Positions 48,566 to 61,451 of a stretch of DNA of 64,000 bases are shown here, piece after piece (position 1 is the stretch's first letter; the number at the start of each line of letters is the position of its first letter). The stretch spans positions 1,178,001 through 1,242,000 of the forward strand of contig CASHTG010000021.1 of the NCBI GenBank assembly GCA_949357655.1, written 5' to 3'. This stretch comes from Parascedosporium putredinis. Taxonomy: Eukaryota; Ascomycota; Sordariomycetes; Microascales; Microascaceae. The notes below the pieces were generated by a model, which was not told the origin of the DNA, did no database searches, and was given only the letters and a program-made list of their open reading frames with translations. Position numbers and translations under genes: made by a program.

Positions 48566-49244
48566 GGCGGCATGAGGGCGCGTTGCGGGAGGATCCTGCG
48601 TACGGACCTGGCCTGCGGCTTTTCGGCGCCGGCCTTTGCCGCTACTTTCGCTTCTTTCGCGACGGAGTGCGACATCCTCTTGCTCCAGAATCTAGGACTG
48701 GCGACGATTTGCTCTCTTCCAGGGGCGCAAAAAGATGATGAGGGAGGGAAAGAAAATTCCAGGAAAAAGACAGAAGAAAAAAGGACCCCGATTACAACAC
48801 CCCTCAAGAGCTCTAGGAAGCTCCCTGTCGATCGCAAGGACAGATCAGTTCCTTAAACGTGCTATGCTCGTAGATTGCGTGGGTTGGCTAAAAACGGGTA
48901 ATATATACGACACTGCATGTAAATTGGCTTGCCCTGGTCGTTGCATCGCTGCTTGACGCAAAAATTAAATACCACATCCGTTCCCACTTGATCACATGGA
49001 AAATTAATTGACGATACCATTGATTTTCTTTTACTTTTTTCTCTTTTTCTTTTTCCCTCTAGACCCTAGAAATGCTAACAAGGCTCAAGACACAAGGAGT
49101 GAACTGACACGCACTAATCCTGAGTTAGAGAAGTAGGTGATGCAGGTGATACGAGATGACAGATGCGCTGGATGCGCCGTAGGGGAGAGCCTGTCAATCG
49201 TGTCTGGGTGTTTGTAAGAAGAAAAAGAGGAGGAAATCTCGAGT
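48566..49244. other. Gap between GT25 start and X325 gene end
   Basis: About 680 bases, presumably the GT25 promoter and the X325 3' UTR. No gene recognised. Confidence 0.55.
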
Positions 49245-50335
49245 TTACTTCTCAACAGCCGTTGCGATGTCCTGGGCGATCTGCTTCTCCCTTCGATCCC
49301 TCCGATACAGATAAAAGCCGAGACTGACGAGCATGCCCACCCCAACGACGCACCCGATGACGACGCCCGCGATGGCCTCCTTGGACAATCCCGAAGAAGA
49401 AGAAGATTTGGAAGAACCCTGAGCCTGGGTGCCGTCCTCGGACGATTCGCCCGCCGCCGTCCCGGCATCATCCGCCTCGTCGTGGGAGTGAGAGTGGCCA
49501 TCGTCACCCTCGGTCGAGCTCCCGCCGTGCGCATCGGCCGTGACGTTGAAGCAAGGGATCTCGAACGTGAAGACGGCGGGGTCGACCAGCGTGACGTCGG
49601 CGCAGGCGTAAAAGGTCTGGTTCTCCGCCGTGTGGCGCCTGAGTCTGTGGGAGTGGTTGGGGTCGATGTACTCGGCCGTGTACCGGAGTTGAAGGGTGGC
49701 GTTGCGTCCGCTGCTGGCGTCGGAGGGGAAGGTGGGCATGTTGAAGCAGGCGTGGCTCATGTCGAGGGATGGGATGCGTGAGGGGGCGAGGAGAGTGGTG
49801 AAGTCGTCGTTTGTGGCGGGGTCTATGGTGGGAAGGAGACATCATCGTGCCTACATGTCAGTGTTGCACTCTTCCTAAAGGGTGGAGGTTCGACAAAGCT
49901 TACCTTGTGAGAATGAGATGGAAACTTGGACATCATATGCTTCGTCTTTTTGTTCGAGGGACAAGGCTCCACCAGCTAGGAAATGGCAAGATCCCGCGAA
50001 GAAGAGTTCGCGGCAAGCGGGTTAGTTACAAGAGACCACAGCTTTTTTGCCCTTTACCTTGTATCCCTCAATTGTCTTCCATGGAAGGCCATTCAGCCGG
50101 ACTAGATACAAAAACTTGAAGTGACTTACACAGCGGAAAGTCCGTGCGGAACCCAGGTCCATCCGCGCTACCGCACGGGGCCGTTCGTCCCTTTGCTCGC
50201 TCCACGCCCGGTCCGGGGGCCACATGAGGCCAAGCGGGCCCATATGCGCGAGGTCCTCGTCCGAGTGGGCGATAGTCGCCCGGGGAAGAGGGCGGCGAGG
50301 GTGGCCACTTGGGCGAGGGCTCGGTACATGGCCAT
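49245..50335 (-). CDS. X325/BIM1-like copper-binding protein with C-terminal transmembrane anchor
   Basis: X325 proteins share the LPMO fold and bind copper through the mature N-terminal His, but act in copper uptake or at the cell wall and not in polysaccharide oxidation. Start ATG 50335 gives MAMYRALAQVATLAALFPG, cleaved before HSDEDLAHMGPLGLMWPPDR. Next is APCGSADGPGFRTDFPL. Exons are 50130-50335, 49904-49975 and 49245-49822. Family features are GGALSLEQKDEAYDVQVSIS, ACFNMPTFPSD and NQTFYACADVTLVD. After a His/Asp-rich linker (DDGHSHSHDEADD) and a Ser run comes AIAGVVIGCVVGVGMLVSLG, a membrane segment, with a basic tail RRDRREKQ. One base is missing at 50279-50285 and at 50177-50182, giving 285 residues. 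Many relatives carry a GPI anchor; this one has a true TM helix. Confidence 0.88.
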
Positions 50336-53300
50336 GGTGGACGTGATGAATGGGCAAGCAGAGGTTAGGATAGGCGTCTGGTGACAGGGGTCCTGTTATA
50401 GATTTAACAATCTTTTCAAGCTCGGTGACGGTTGTAAGTGCCTATGGAAACAGAAGCGTGAAATCAAAGGAGACGGGACAAAGATTACAAGAGGAGGGGC
50501 AGAAAGAGGGGATATCTCATGTTAAACAGGCCGTTGACCTCGACTTATACGCCAGTTGCTTTTTTTTCTCCCTCTCTTCTTTCCAGACCTCCCACATTGC
50601 GCTCGCCTCCGCTTTCTCATTCCGGCATGGTGCTCATTGGTTTATTTCCTTGATTCCTACCTATCTCTATCAGATCGGTGGTCTTTGGTAATCCAGCTCC
50701 CCTTGGTGAACCAATAGCATATGCGATTTGCTGCTGGTTGAATGTCTTGGCGAGCTGCGGGGGCTGTTGGTTTTTTTCTCCAACTCATTTCCCTTGAGTA
50801 GCTCTCGCTATTTTACGCTATACTCTCGTATTTCCTATCCTCTTCCAGTCATTTTTCCCCGGTCCTCATGAGTTGCTCGCATTCGATCCACCGACGAGAT
50901 AACGGCGTTGTGGGGCAGACGTTGTGACCCGCTCCTCCTCCTCGGGGTTAACACATGAGAAAAGAAAAGAAAAAAACTGGTATGATAAGACGAAAAAGAT
51001 CGGGAGCGGCCGCATAGCGCAAGCTGATTCGTTCCTTTCCATGCTCTTTTTTGCTCTTTCATTTTCGACACTCGTCATTACGTACAGACCCGCTTGGGCC
51101 AAGACTTTAAGCTTCTCGGGCTTGGCGGTGGCATGGGGGAAGGGCGGGCAGGGACAGAAGAACCCGAGCAGCTCTTCGGAAGGTGGAGTCCCGGACGGAT
51201 ATGGTAAAGTTCGGACCGGTGGAGTAGCCTGCCATTGCGTGGGGCGGCGGGACGGAGGAGAATGGGGATCTAGCGGAAGACCCGTGTCTCAGTAGTCCCC
51301 TCCACGGCTTGCTCGTGTCCTCTCCGAGGATGTGGAGTCGCGTACCAAAGGCAGGACCCAAAGCAACGGCCCCACGAGAACTAGAAAGATGTGATAATGA
51401 CCTACATGGGAAGAAAGATGCCCCACCGCTTCTGACTGGCCGGAAGGAAGAAACGAGGCGGGGCGAGTGATTGGAGGGATCTGCCGTCTGTGCCTCGAAC
51501 CTGCTTCTGGCGTGGAGGGGTCATTGGATGACCTGGTTGAAGTGCAGGCGCAGCAAGCAGCAAGTAGTCTCTCCGGCAGAGTCCCAAAGATTCCGTAGCT
51601 AGCGTGCCTCTGACAGGAAATGTACACCTGGGGGTAGTAAGGACAGTGGGAAAGACGGGGGCCTCCTACCAAGAGTCTAGTGCGGCTCTCTGTCTTTCAC
51701 ACTTGGTCTTTCCACCAGGTCTGGCCACCCAAATCGCCCAACACAACCGGCCTCGTGAGGCCAAGTCGCGAGCCAGGCAGAATCTAGTGGAAAACTTCTC
51801 GCAAATCCGAAAATGCTGAGCAAGGTTGAAGGAGGCACTTTGTTTCCGCAATAGCCATTTTGAAGGTAGGCCTTAGACGTCAACAGTTCGGCGGGCCTTT
51901 GCAAAGGTTGATTAACCTGGCCGGACTCCAGCCTCTGCCTTTCTAGAGTGAGAAAAAAAGAACAAAAAGAACCCAAAAGAACCCAAAAAGCTAACCCGCC
52001 AAGTTGAGCTCCGCCACGTGTGATTCTAACCTCTAATGAGCCAAGCCCTGTTTTGGAACCTGACAGCAGAATCAAGAGAGAAGCCCGCGATACTGGTGGA
52101 AGAGACCAACCAGGACTTGGCAGAGAGAGGCGGAGAAAAAAATAAAGATATGGGAAGGGGCGTAGATGGCATATTTTGCATGTGCATGCGTTCCGGGGAT
52201 TTGGCGCACCCGCCATGTGCCGCATAAATACAGTTTTTGCTTCATCTGCTGGTAGCCACAATTGTTGATACGAGCCACCCAAAGCTTGCAATCATGACTG
52301 GCTGGTCTTTTTATGACACCTTCTCATACTAAAGTGAGTCGGAGTACCGAGGTATTGTTATTCCATATTCTCAAGGTTGTTGACATCACCGGCACGCCAT
52401 GGACGCCCTAGAAGACAGAGGTTTGGTCAAGATCAGCAACTAGCTCTTGACCTTTGTAGCTATCGTCGATCGAGCTTTGCATCCAACGGATCCATAGATG
52501 CCTTCGGCAGAGGCTCAAGTGCACTTGATGGGTAGGGGGAACTGCAGAAACGGTTGCAGAAGTTCAGGGGTTATGTGTCATGCCAGGCCAATTGATCGAC
52601 TGGATGTGATGACCAGAGCTGTGTGTAAACATCCACCATTGAGCCATTAATTGTTGATCAAGAAAAGTTTCGGTGTCTTTAGGTCGCTGGGCGCGGTGCT
52701 GAGGTGGAGGGGCGGGTGCCGGGTGAGGTGGGTCGATGTCACGCAGAGCCCGTTGTGTTTCGAGGCTTCAGAGACCATCGGATAACCGGCATTCCTCCTT
52801 CCCGCCAGCTCGAGAAAAAGGTTATTTTTCTCACAAGTGCGTTCTTGGCTGTCATAGCCAGTTGCTTTTGTTTCTTGAGGCTTGTCAATAATATTCTCAA
52901 TCTTAAGGTTGAAAGTGCTTGTGGTGGCTATCGAGTGCCATGGGCCTCGATCTTTACCCCGTTTCTCGACATTCGACAAGGCGCAGCATCGTGTTTTAAA
53001 CCCCTGGTCGATTGGAAGTGGGGCCCGCCATCAACCGATGTTCACTGTTCCTACCACTCCACTACCTGCATTCCCTCATCTTTTGTTAGTATCAACAAGC
53101 CTTTGGGTTGCTGATGCAGAGTCTCACTAGCCCAGGCTAAAGCCCGCGGAATCGCAATGGTGGGGTGGGTGGGGTGTGGTGGGGCTGGCCTGGCTGGCCA
53201 GTTCAGGGCCCGGAAGGTTAGCTCAGTTCACTTGACCCTCCCAGACCATGCGCCACATGTCTGTCACACTAGGCACGCTGATGGGCAAGCGCGACCTCCA

Positions 53301-55079
53301 GTGCTCTATCCAGACAAACCAGTCATCACAAGAGCTTCGAAGGCCGCATGCGATGGTGAACTACGCCAGGCATCAGTGGGAGAAAAAGAAAAAGAAAAGA
53401 AAAAAGGAAGAAGAAGAAAAGGGCAGTGAATCTTGAAATTGACGCTCGGTTCCCAGTGTTCTCATCTATTTCATCGCTCGGCCCGGCGAGAAGATCTATT
53501 CAGTGGGCAGGCCCGAGCAATAGGGAAAGTGCTTCCCTCCTTCAATATTCTCTTTAAGCCGCTAGACTATTCGGTCAACCTAAAGTTTCAATTCTCGTCA
53601 TCGTAGGGATCCATTGTAACTTCCTTGAATGCTTGGAGAAAATTGCAACTGGCAATGAGCCTCGAAGGCCGGTGAGCAACACTTTTCTCGCCATCTGAGG
53701 ATGTGTGGCTGGTTTGGACCCCAAACTCCTCGTCGGTCCAATCAGTGGAGAGTGGGCTCTACTATTTCCACTTGGGGGCCCCTACCTGGAGGGAGGGAGG
53801 CACAACACTATCGTCTTCTGGCTAGTTTTGGAGAGAACCCGTCAACATTTATTGCGCCGCTCCATCTCTTTGACTTGGGGAGGAAGCACAGCTCGGTGCA
53901 CAGCCTCACTGTGTTGGTCTTGTTCTTGTTGCCAGTACCCACCGAGTTGAGGGTGCGGGGTAGCTGGGAAGTCTCGCTACAGTGTTACCACTCTCCGACA
54001 ACTCACAAGGCACCGCCAAAACCGATGCTGACCCAGCCACACTCGACACTGTAGCCGGTACGAGCCGGTACCCAAAACGCACCCCCAGGCTAAGTCACCG
54101 CCCCAGTCCCCCGATTCACTGACATCAATTGATCCCTCGATGCTGGGCTGTTCTTGCCGTCTCCCGTTTCCTTCCTTCTTGAGCCTGGCTGTCTCTTGGT
54201 CCACTGCTGCGTGCTGTGTTTGTAACTTTAGCAGTCTCCATCAAGACATGGCCGCTGATCTGGCCGCCCAGCCGTCCCCGAAAGAAGGAACCGCCTCAAT
54301 CTCTCATCTTTGTGTGCCTGCCACTCATCATCCGCGAGAATCCTTTGACCCCAGTGTACCGTACCACCCCTAGATAAGTGATGCAATGTCTGGACCTGGG
54401 AGTCTTCATGCGGGACTTCCTACGGTGGCGGCCTCTTGAAGAAGAGGAACAACGGCAAGGAGAAAAGGAAGAAGAAGAAGAAGAGAAAAAGAAAAAGAAA
54501 AAGAACGCCACAGCGGATTGAAAACAAAGAGGCTTACACTCACAAAGAGCTTGATATTGCCCCTCTGCCCACCCATCACTTGGTTTTCCCTCCTGCTTCC
54601 CAGCACACACGGCGCTCGAAGCAAGTTTCCCCTTTGTGTCCAGCTCGAGTTCAGTCGAGTGAGAGCGAGTGATCCGAGCTCATACAGCGCTACTTTTCCG
54701 CCCGCCCCCACCGCATCCTCCAGCCCTCTCCGCGTTTATCGTCCGAGCTTCCCTAGAACGAACCCTTCCTTCTCAGCTCTCGCGTTTTCTAGCCGCCGCC
54801 CTCACCTCATTGTCCTTCGCTCTTACTTTTTTTCCTTCTTCTTCCTCTCTCTTTATTCCCCTCCACACTGACCAGGATCGATAACCGAAGGGGAAAAGAA
54901 ATTTTAATCGTCGCCTCGACCCCTCCGCACTCAGGCACAAAGAACTCTCGCTCGTCAAGAGTTCGGTTCCTAGTGGCCTTTCTTCCGCCCATTTTCAATT
55001 AAGTTTCGCGCCACTCCCTAGCTTCGCTCTGCTTCTTCTTCACCGAAAACCCTACCGGCATCTTAGCCGCCGACTCACG
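50336..55079. other. Divergent 4.7-kb gap, no gene recognised
   Basis: Between the X325 and ankyrin-protein starts. Open frames up to about 200 codons (for example 51677-52291 minus) show no family motif. The last 500 bases are pyrimidine-rich, as in a fungal promoter and leader. Confidence 0.5.
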
Positions 55080-57546
55080 ATGGAGTCGTCCGCTTCTCCC
55101 TCGGGAGCAAGCTCGCACGCCACACAAACCGGCCGTCCCTCGCTCTGGACCGACTCGGATCAGCGCAAGCTTGGGCGCCTCTACGTATACACGACATTAC
55201 CAATCAGAAAAATCCTCGACGTGATTCAAGCCTCCTCCCCTGATGCCGGCCCAGGGTAAGTGAATTCCCCATTACGTCTCGGCGTCTTGCCGCGACGCCC
55301 TTGCTTTCTTCCTTTCCTTCTTTCTTTCTTTCGGCCGCCCTTCCCGCGCCCTCGTCGCCTCGTTTACTGGGCTCCACTATTGCGCCCCATTGATTGAGCT
55401 TGGGTGGCTAACCGCACTCTTTTTCGCACAGCAAGGACTCGGCCAACAAGAAGTTGAATGCGTTGCTCGACAAGGAGCCGCGATGGCTCCACCCGCGTAC
55501 CCGAACCGATATGGAGCGTCGCATGAAGGCCCTCGCCCACTCACCGACGCGATCCATCCATCGCGAGTTCCCTCTCCGAGCGACGCCCAGCACTTTGATC
55601 CGAACCCGGTCTCGCCCGTCAATGGCCCCTCTTGGGACACGCCTCCAGCCAACGGCGCCGTTCTCGCCCAGAACGGCCCCTATGCCTATGACCGGAACTC
55701 GCTCAGGATCGACCCTACCGCTACCACCACCGCTGCCCACTTTCAGAATACCCCCTTCCCCCTGATACCCCTGGCGACTTTACCAACCAACTCGTCGCCG
55801 AACCTCTCATGGAGCCCCATCCAGCTCAGGATCAGCACCCTCACCCGGCACCGAACGGGCTACCCCGCCACTTTAGCAACTTTTTGCGACGCGGCACCGC
55901 GATGACCACGTCGACGGAGAGGACCACGACCACGCTTCGACGAGCGCTTTCCGGTTACTCGTCGGGCTTTGTAACACACGTTAAGCGAGTAGTGAAGCGG
56001 TACACGATGCCCGTGCAGCCAGGGCAAAATAACTCGCCCATTGCCGAACAGAGCGACAGCGCGTCCGGGTCGAGGCGGGATTCGTGGGTCCACGACGCGC
56101 ACTCGCCGCCTGAGCGGACTGGAACCCCCTTCCTACCCGGCGACTACTTGGTGATTGACGCCCTGGTCCATAAACAAGGGCACTGCTTCGAGGATCCACC
56201 GAACATCAATCTCACAGCTGTCTCTGCCACGCGGCCGCTGAGGTACGGGGACGCTCTGGATGGGCGAGAAGGGCCCGTCGCTCTTTGCACAGCGCCTGCT
56301 CGACCAACGCTGCGCTACCCCGGTCGATTTTGATAACAGCGATATCTTTGGCAACTTCCTCATGCACTTCCTCATCGCCCGAGACGTAGACCACTTTTAT
56401 ATCCTCCAACTTGTGTCGGCCAATGTCAACTGCCGGCAGAGGAACCATGCTGGACAGACTTTCCTGCACCTGCTCAACCCGACTTGGCTTCATGACCCAA
56501 ATTCTGGTCTTGGGCCCTTGACGACTCTCCTCCGCGCCTTCGGGCAGGATCTGCCTTTCCTTTTGGCCCGGGACTGCTACGGTCGCACATTTTTCCACGT
56601 CCTGCTGTCCAATATTGGGGATCCTACCCCTCTCAACCAGCTCCTCGAGTCTAGCGAGTTTACCCTCCTTCGCGACGCTTTCGGCTCCATTCCAGGCTAT
56701 CAGGCGCCCATGCATCTTCAGCCACTGAGGCGTGCCATCACTTCGGTCATGCATGAGGACACGCCCATGGCCGCGTACGAGCAACCGTCTCTACCGGCTG
56801 TCGAGCCCGACCTCGTGTCGAGCCAGGCCCGGCTTTTGGAATTCGTCAACCGAGCGCGGAATGACCCCAAGCTCGAGGACCCCAACGGCCGCAACGGCCT
56901 GCACTGCCTCGCAGCAGCCATCCTCAGCAACACCTCGCTCCTCCGCAAGGCAGGAGGGGTCAAGGACGACAGCGAGCCGGCGGCTACCAGGCAAGAGGAT
57001 GTGGCAGAGTCGAACAAGAAGCGCAAGCGAGACGCGCCGGCGTCTCTCAAGCACGAGGACTCCTCCAAGGGGCGGCTAGAGCTCCGCGAGAAGATTGTGG
57101 ACATTCTTTTGGATGCCAATGTGAACGTGAACCACTACGACTTGGACGGTAACACCGTCCTCATGGCCTTTGTGGCGCAGCTCCCCGAGGACGACGATTA
57201 CAAGGTTCCCGTGTCGATCCTCGAGCTCCTCATCAAGGCAGGTGCTGATGTCAACGCGCGAAACCGCCGGGGCGAGACGGCGCTACACATTGCGGTACGG
57301 CGCGGGCGCAAGCTCGCCATGCGTACGCTCGTGCAGCACCGAGCCAATGTGCACGTGCGCGACGCGGCGGGGCGGTCGGTCCTCGATGTGGCGGACGAGA
57401 TGGTCCGGGCCGGGGACTCTGGGGGCAACAAGGCGTACATGCACTACGAGGCATGCAGGGCGTGGCTGTCGGGCCAGGGCCTCGCCGTGCAGAACCCGTC
57501 GGTGATTCAGGAATGGGGAACGCCAGGCCTGGCGCAGAGGAGGTAA
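55080..57546 (+). CDS. Ankyrin-repeat protein, probably nuclear
   Basis: Start ATG 55080 gives MESSASPSGASSHATQTGRP. Exons are 55080-55255 and 55432-57546, with a 176-nt intron containing GGCTAACCG as branch site. Residues 25-90 (WTDSDQRKLGRLYVYTTLPI, then LNALLDKEPRWLHPRTRTDM) resemble a small helical DNA-binding-like module, though I cannot assign it. A Pro/Thr-rich middle follows. The C-terminal half has ankyrin units: FGNFLMHFLIARDVDHFYIL, GQTFLHLLNPTWL, GRTFFHVLLSNIG, NGLHCLAAAI, GNTVLMAFVAQ, GETALHIAVRRGR, GRSVLDVADEM. A basic SNKKRKRD stretch could be a nuclear signal. Frame breaks occur near 55545-55575, at CCCCC 55751-55755 and near 56236-56256; adding 1, 1 and 2 bases gives 764 residues. 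No catalytic domain is seen. Confidence 0.82.
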
Positions 57547-58159
57547 AAGAAGAAAAACACCAAAAGAAATCGGACTTCAACAAAAGTGTGGCCAAAGGAT
57601 CCCTACGCTTTTTCCTTTGGCCAAAGAATGGCGTTCTTCTTCTTTGCCTCAGTCGCAGACCGGGCCTCGGCGTTTACTCAGTACTGCGGGATCATGTTTC
57701 GTTGCTTTTCGGGGGAAGGGGATTTTGTGTTTGGTGTCGGGATACCCATTGCATGCATGCCTGTATGACTACTACTAAAGGATTAGAACACCCGTCGGTG
57801 TCGGTCTCTTGTCGTTCTTCCTCTTCCTGTTTTCTCTTTCTTCCTTTTTTTCTTTCTTATTTTACTTTTTTGTCGTCGAGGAACATGACGCGAGCACCAC
57901 TTTTTCCCTTTTCTTTTTCTTCTTGTCTTCCTTCTCCGGTTCTCATATTTACAGCGAGACTCTCCAAAGATAGATATTCTCATGTCCTTTGACTAAACAA
58001 TTTTTCTTCTTATTTCAAAACCTACCTATTTCACACATATATAGGAAAGGGGCAATTTAGTCGGCGAGATCCATTCCAGGGAGCCATGGCATGGACGAGA
58101 AAGGGGCTATGAAGTGGCGGTCTTGATATAGAGATGCATGGTGCTTCTGAATATCTCAA
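57547..58159. other. 3' flank of the ankyrin gene
   Basis: Strongly T/C-rich, with no gene seen. Confidence 0.6.
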
Positions 58160-58240
58160 GGTCTAATAGTCTAGTTGGTTAGGACGTCGGATTCTGATAC
58201 GAGGTTTCCGTAAGCCCAGGTTCGAATCCTGGTTAGACCT
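58160..58240 (+). tRNA. tRNA-Gln (CTG) with an 8-nt intron
   Basis: Acceptor GGTCTAA pairs fully with TTAGACC, discriminator T. The anticodon stem CGGA/TCCG encloses 15 bases: T32, T33, anticodon CTG (58194-58196), A37, then TACGAGGT (58198-58205) as intron and T38. The T-arm CCAGG-TTCGAAT-CCTGG is fully paired. TTTT runs occur about 10-30 nt downstream. Base 27-43 is a T-T opposition. Confidence 0.9.
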
Positions 58241-58864
58241 AGATTATTCTTTTGCCCTTTTGCCCTTTTAACCACCACTACTAATGCTCTCTTCCATTGG
58301 CATACATCAACAACGACCATAGCCGCATGAAAAAAACATCTGTCCTGACTTGTATTGTCATTCTCCCTTTCCATGAGAAGGAAAGCTGGCGTTCTCTTAG
58401 ACGCGGATTCTTTTTTCTCCCCGCATTCCTTCTTTAGTCCATCTTGCCCTCCCAGGACCGATCCCCCAGGACCGATGAAGGACGGACCTCTCCCCTCATG
58501 GACAGCCCGGAGTGGGAACCAAATTAATATCAGGGCCCTGGGCATTGCTACGAAGCCAGCAAATCAACGAGTTGCTAAATGCCCCTAGGGCGTAGTCTCT
58601 TTTTTCCCCTTGAATTACCTCTCTCCTTATTCGTGCGTCCTTTTGCAAGCTCGCCATCCCTGGCCAAGGCCGAACAGGCTGTTGTTGCCCGGAACCGAAG
58701 ATCGACATCAACAAGAGACCCCCTCCCGACATGTTGGGCTCATTGCGTGTACGAGCCACCAGGAAGTGACGGAGGACAAGCTTTTCTCTCTTAATTGGGC
58801 TCGGGCTGCTTTGCTTGGTTGACCCACCTTTGTATACTTGGAATTGGATATACGTAGTGTGTAT

Positions 58865-58882
58865 GTATATATATATATATAT
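58865..58882. repeat. (TA)n microsatellite
   Basis: Nine alternating TA units after GTATG. Confidence 0.9.
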
Positions 58883-61160
58883 CTATAACAATGCGTCGAT
58901 ATCCTTTGAATCTCTCTCTGGTCCTCTTCTCGTTTGTTGTTGCGCTGGCCTTTGGCCTTGGCGTGCAACTCGCTCCTCTTTCCGCCTCATTTAACCTACT
59001 ACTTCATGTTTCCCCTCCCTCGGCCGGGGGTTCTTTGGTGCTTTGGATTTATAACACCAGCCGCGCGATTGGCCCTGAGACGTACGTCGAGGCTATCCCG
59101 CAATATACAAAAGAAGAGAGAAATAACAAAAGAAAAACGAGGACACGAACAAAGGGGGTAAGTCTAGTGCCCATACCCTAGCAAGGCATGCCCCAGCAAG
59201 GGACGAGACGAGACGAAAGGATAACCCGACGGGTCGATTGGCAAGAATCAAGCTTATTCGCAAGGTATCAATTGATCAATTGCTTTTCCTCCGGGGACCC
59301 GCTTGTATTGCTATTGGTTGTTTTCCCGTCCTATGAACAAAAGGTATCCGTGCTTTCCGCGGACAGGTCGCGGTTGGGGTTAGAAAGAACAAAGATGGAG
59401 TGGAAAGCTTGGCGGAGAGGAGAGTTCCTGGTCGTGAGAGAACCGACCGGCGCAGGGTCTCCGTGTTGAGGTCCCACATTCACGCCTTTTCTCATAGATG
59501 GTAACATCTCCTCCGATTACCTCTCGAGTCCAGGTTGTGGAACTACGGTGTCTTTGACTGATGGGGGCCGGGGTCAGGACAAGGAAGAAAAATCTTGATC
59601 TTCGTCCCTATGTCCCTCATAGTCCTCTTTTTCCCCGCCCTCGCCACGATTCTCTTTCTCGGTCCTAGGCATCCGTGTCCTCTCTCGCATGCGGGAAAGG
59701 GGGTTTTTTATTGTGCAAGCGGTCCCCTCGAACATTCGGCTCTGTGAGGGTATATATATGGCTATGAATAGCTCTTTTGCGCTCTCCATGCTTTTAGCCG
59801 CCGCCCCTGTCTTTTTCGCGTGCTCGCTCATTCCTTCCTCGCGTGGCGTCGATTTCACGGTTTTACTCTCTTGTTTCCCCGTCAGGAGGAATGAGGCGTT
59901 TGGGGAAAGGGAAATGAGAGTGGGTGCGTAGAATAAAAAGGCGTGTCGTCTTGTCTGCTCACCAGTGTCATTGCCAAACCACGGATCCTTCCCAGCAGGT
60001 GCCGTGCGGCACCCGCAACGTGAATCCTTCTTCCGATGGACAACTCCGCTGCGCATCCCCGATTCCATTGCCGGCCTCTTCCCGTGGTCACTGAGAGAGC
60101 CCACACACACACTCTCTCTCCAATGCTTCTCCTCCTTCTCCCGGTCCCCATGTCTTTTTACTTCAATCACATTGAACCATCCAGCAAGCGTAGCTCGGCA
60201 CCATATTCTTCGTGGACGCTCCAAGGAACCCCACACCTACACACCACTACGAGCGCATCACTAAGACAAGCTTAATAAAACGCCATCTACCTTCCCCCAA
60301 TGGGACCATGGCCGTACCATACACCTATCAACTCAACCTTGCCTGTCCCTCTTCTCCCGTCTCGGAGTTCCCATTCCCCTTGCATCCCGAGAGTTCAAGG
60401 GACGAAGGGGGCGTCACGTCGTTCTATGTCTTGGCCGCAATCTGCAATATACCCCAGCACCGGGAATGAAAAGAGAGATATAACGAATGCTAATCTAAAA
60501 CTCATGTCCTCTTCACTCCCCTCTCCTTCCCCATCCCCCATTCCCCATCCCTCACCCCCTTATACAGTGGTTCTCTCCAAACCAAAGAAAAAAAGGCAAG
60601 ACCCGCCTGAACGAACCGATGTCATTTATACAGAAACATGGGACCTATGCATTTCCCCGTAATGGGAGCCAATGGCATCCTTCTCAAATCTAATCAACGG
60701 GATAGACCCAAATTTGATACCCCCAAAAACAAAAAACACACAACATCGTGGGACTTTTTTTTCCTTTTTCTTGCTTCTGCTGCCTCCTCTTTCTTGCACG
60801 GCTCCCCTTGCCGGTTCCGCCTTCTGTTTGTAACGACGCGTGTACCGCCTCCCTCCTCGCAAGGGGTGGAGGTGAAAGACCCGTCTTGGGCCGTGAATGC
60901 GATGATGCGATGGTTCGCACGTCGCCCTGCTTTCTCCACCCTCGGCGGCGCTCTCTTAGATGTCGTCAAAGGCAAGAGCGTGGTCCGGCTAAAACAAGCT
61001 ACGCCTCTCTCGGTGCTCCTCGCCGCCGGCCAGCGGCCGGGAGGGGACGCATTGTATACAGAGAGACGGAAGATAAGAGGGCAGAAGTGGTCTTGAGGGA
61101 GGGGGTGAGGAACGGCGTGTACGGCACTTGATAAGGATCGGAGAGAATAGTAAGAGAGGG

Positions 61161-61176
61161 AGAGAGAGAGAGAGAG
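61161..61176. repeat. (GA)n microsatellite
   Basis: Uninterrupted AG units within the promoter-side region of the following gene. Confidence 0.9.
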
Positions 61177-61451
61177 CGTGGGAGGAGAGGGGAGGGGTAA
61201 TCGTGGTGCCCGGGAAGGCCTCGTCAACATAAAAAGATGAAATACTCGCTTCCCTGCCCCCGGACGGAGGAGGGAGGGGGGATGAAAAGAGTTCCCTGTT
61301 GTCCTGGATGCCCAATTCTTGATTCCCTCCCCTTCCACGAGCTCCCTCCTTGGTGATTACTTGTATCTTCCTCTCCTCCTTTTCGTCTCCAGCTTTTGTC
61401 TCTCCTCTCCCCGTATCCATCCAAGAAGAAGCCACGAAAGCAAGACGCACA

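Larger units (their letters stand above)
58241..61451. other. 3.2-kb gap upstream of the cytochrome-domain gene
   Basis: Includes (TA)n at 58865-58882 and (GA)n at 61161-61176. Open frames (for example 59574-60236 minus) lack motifs. No gene recognised. Confidence 0.5.
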
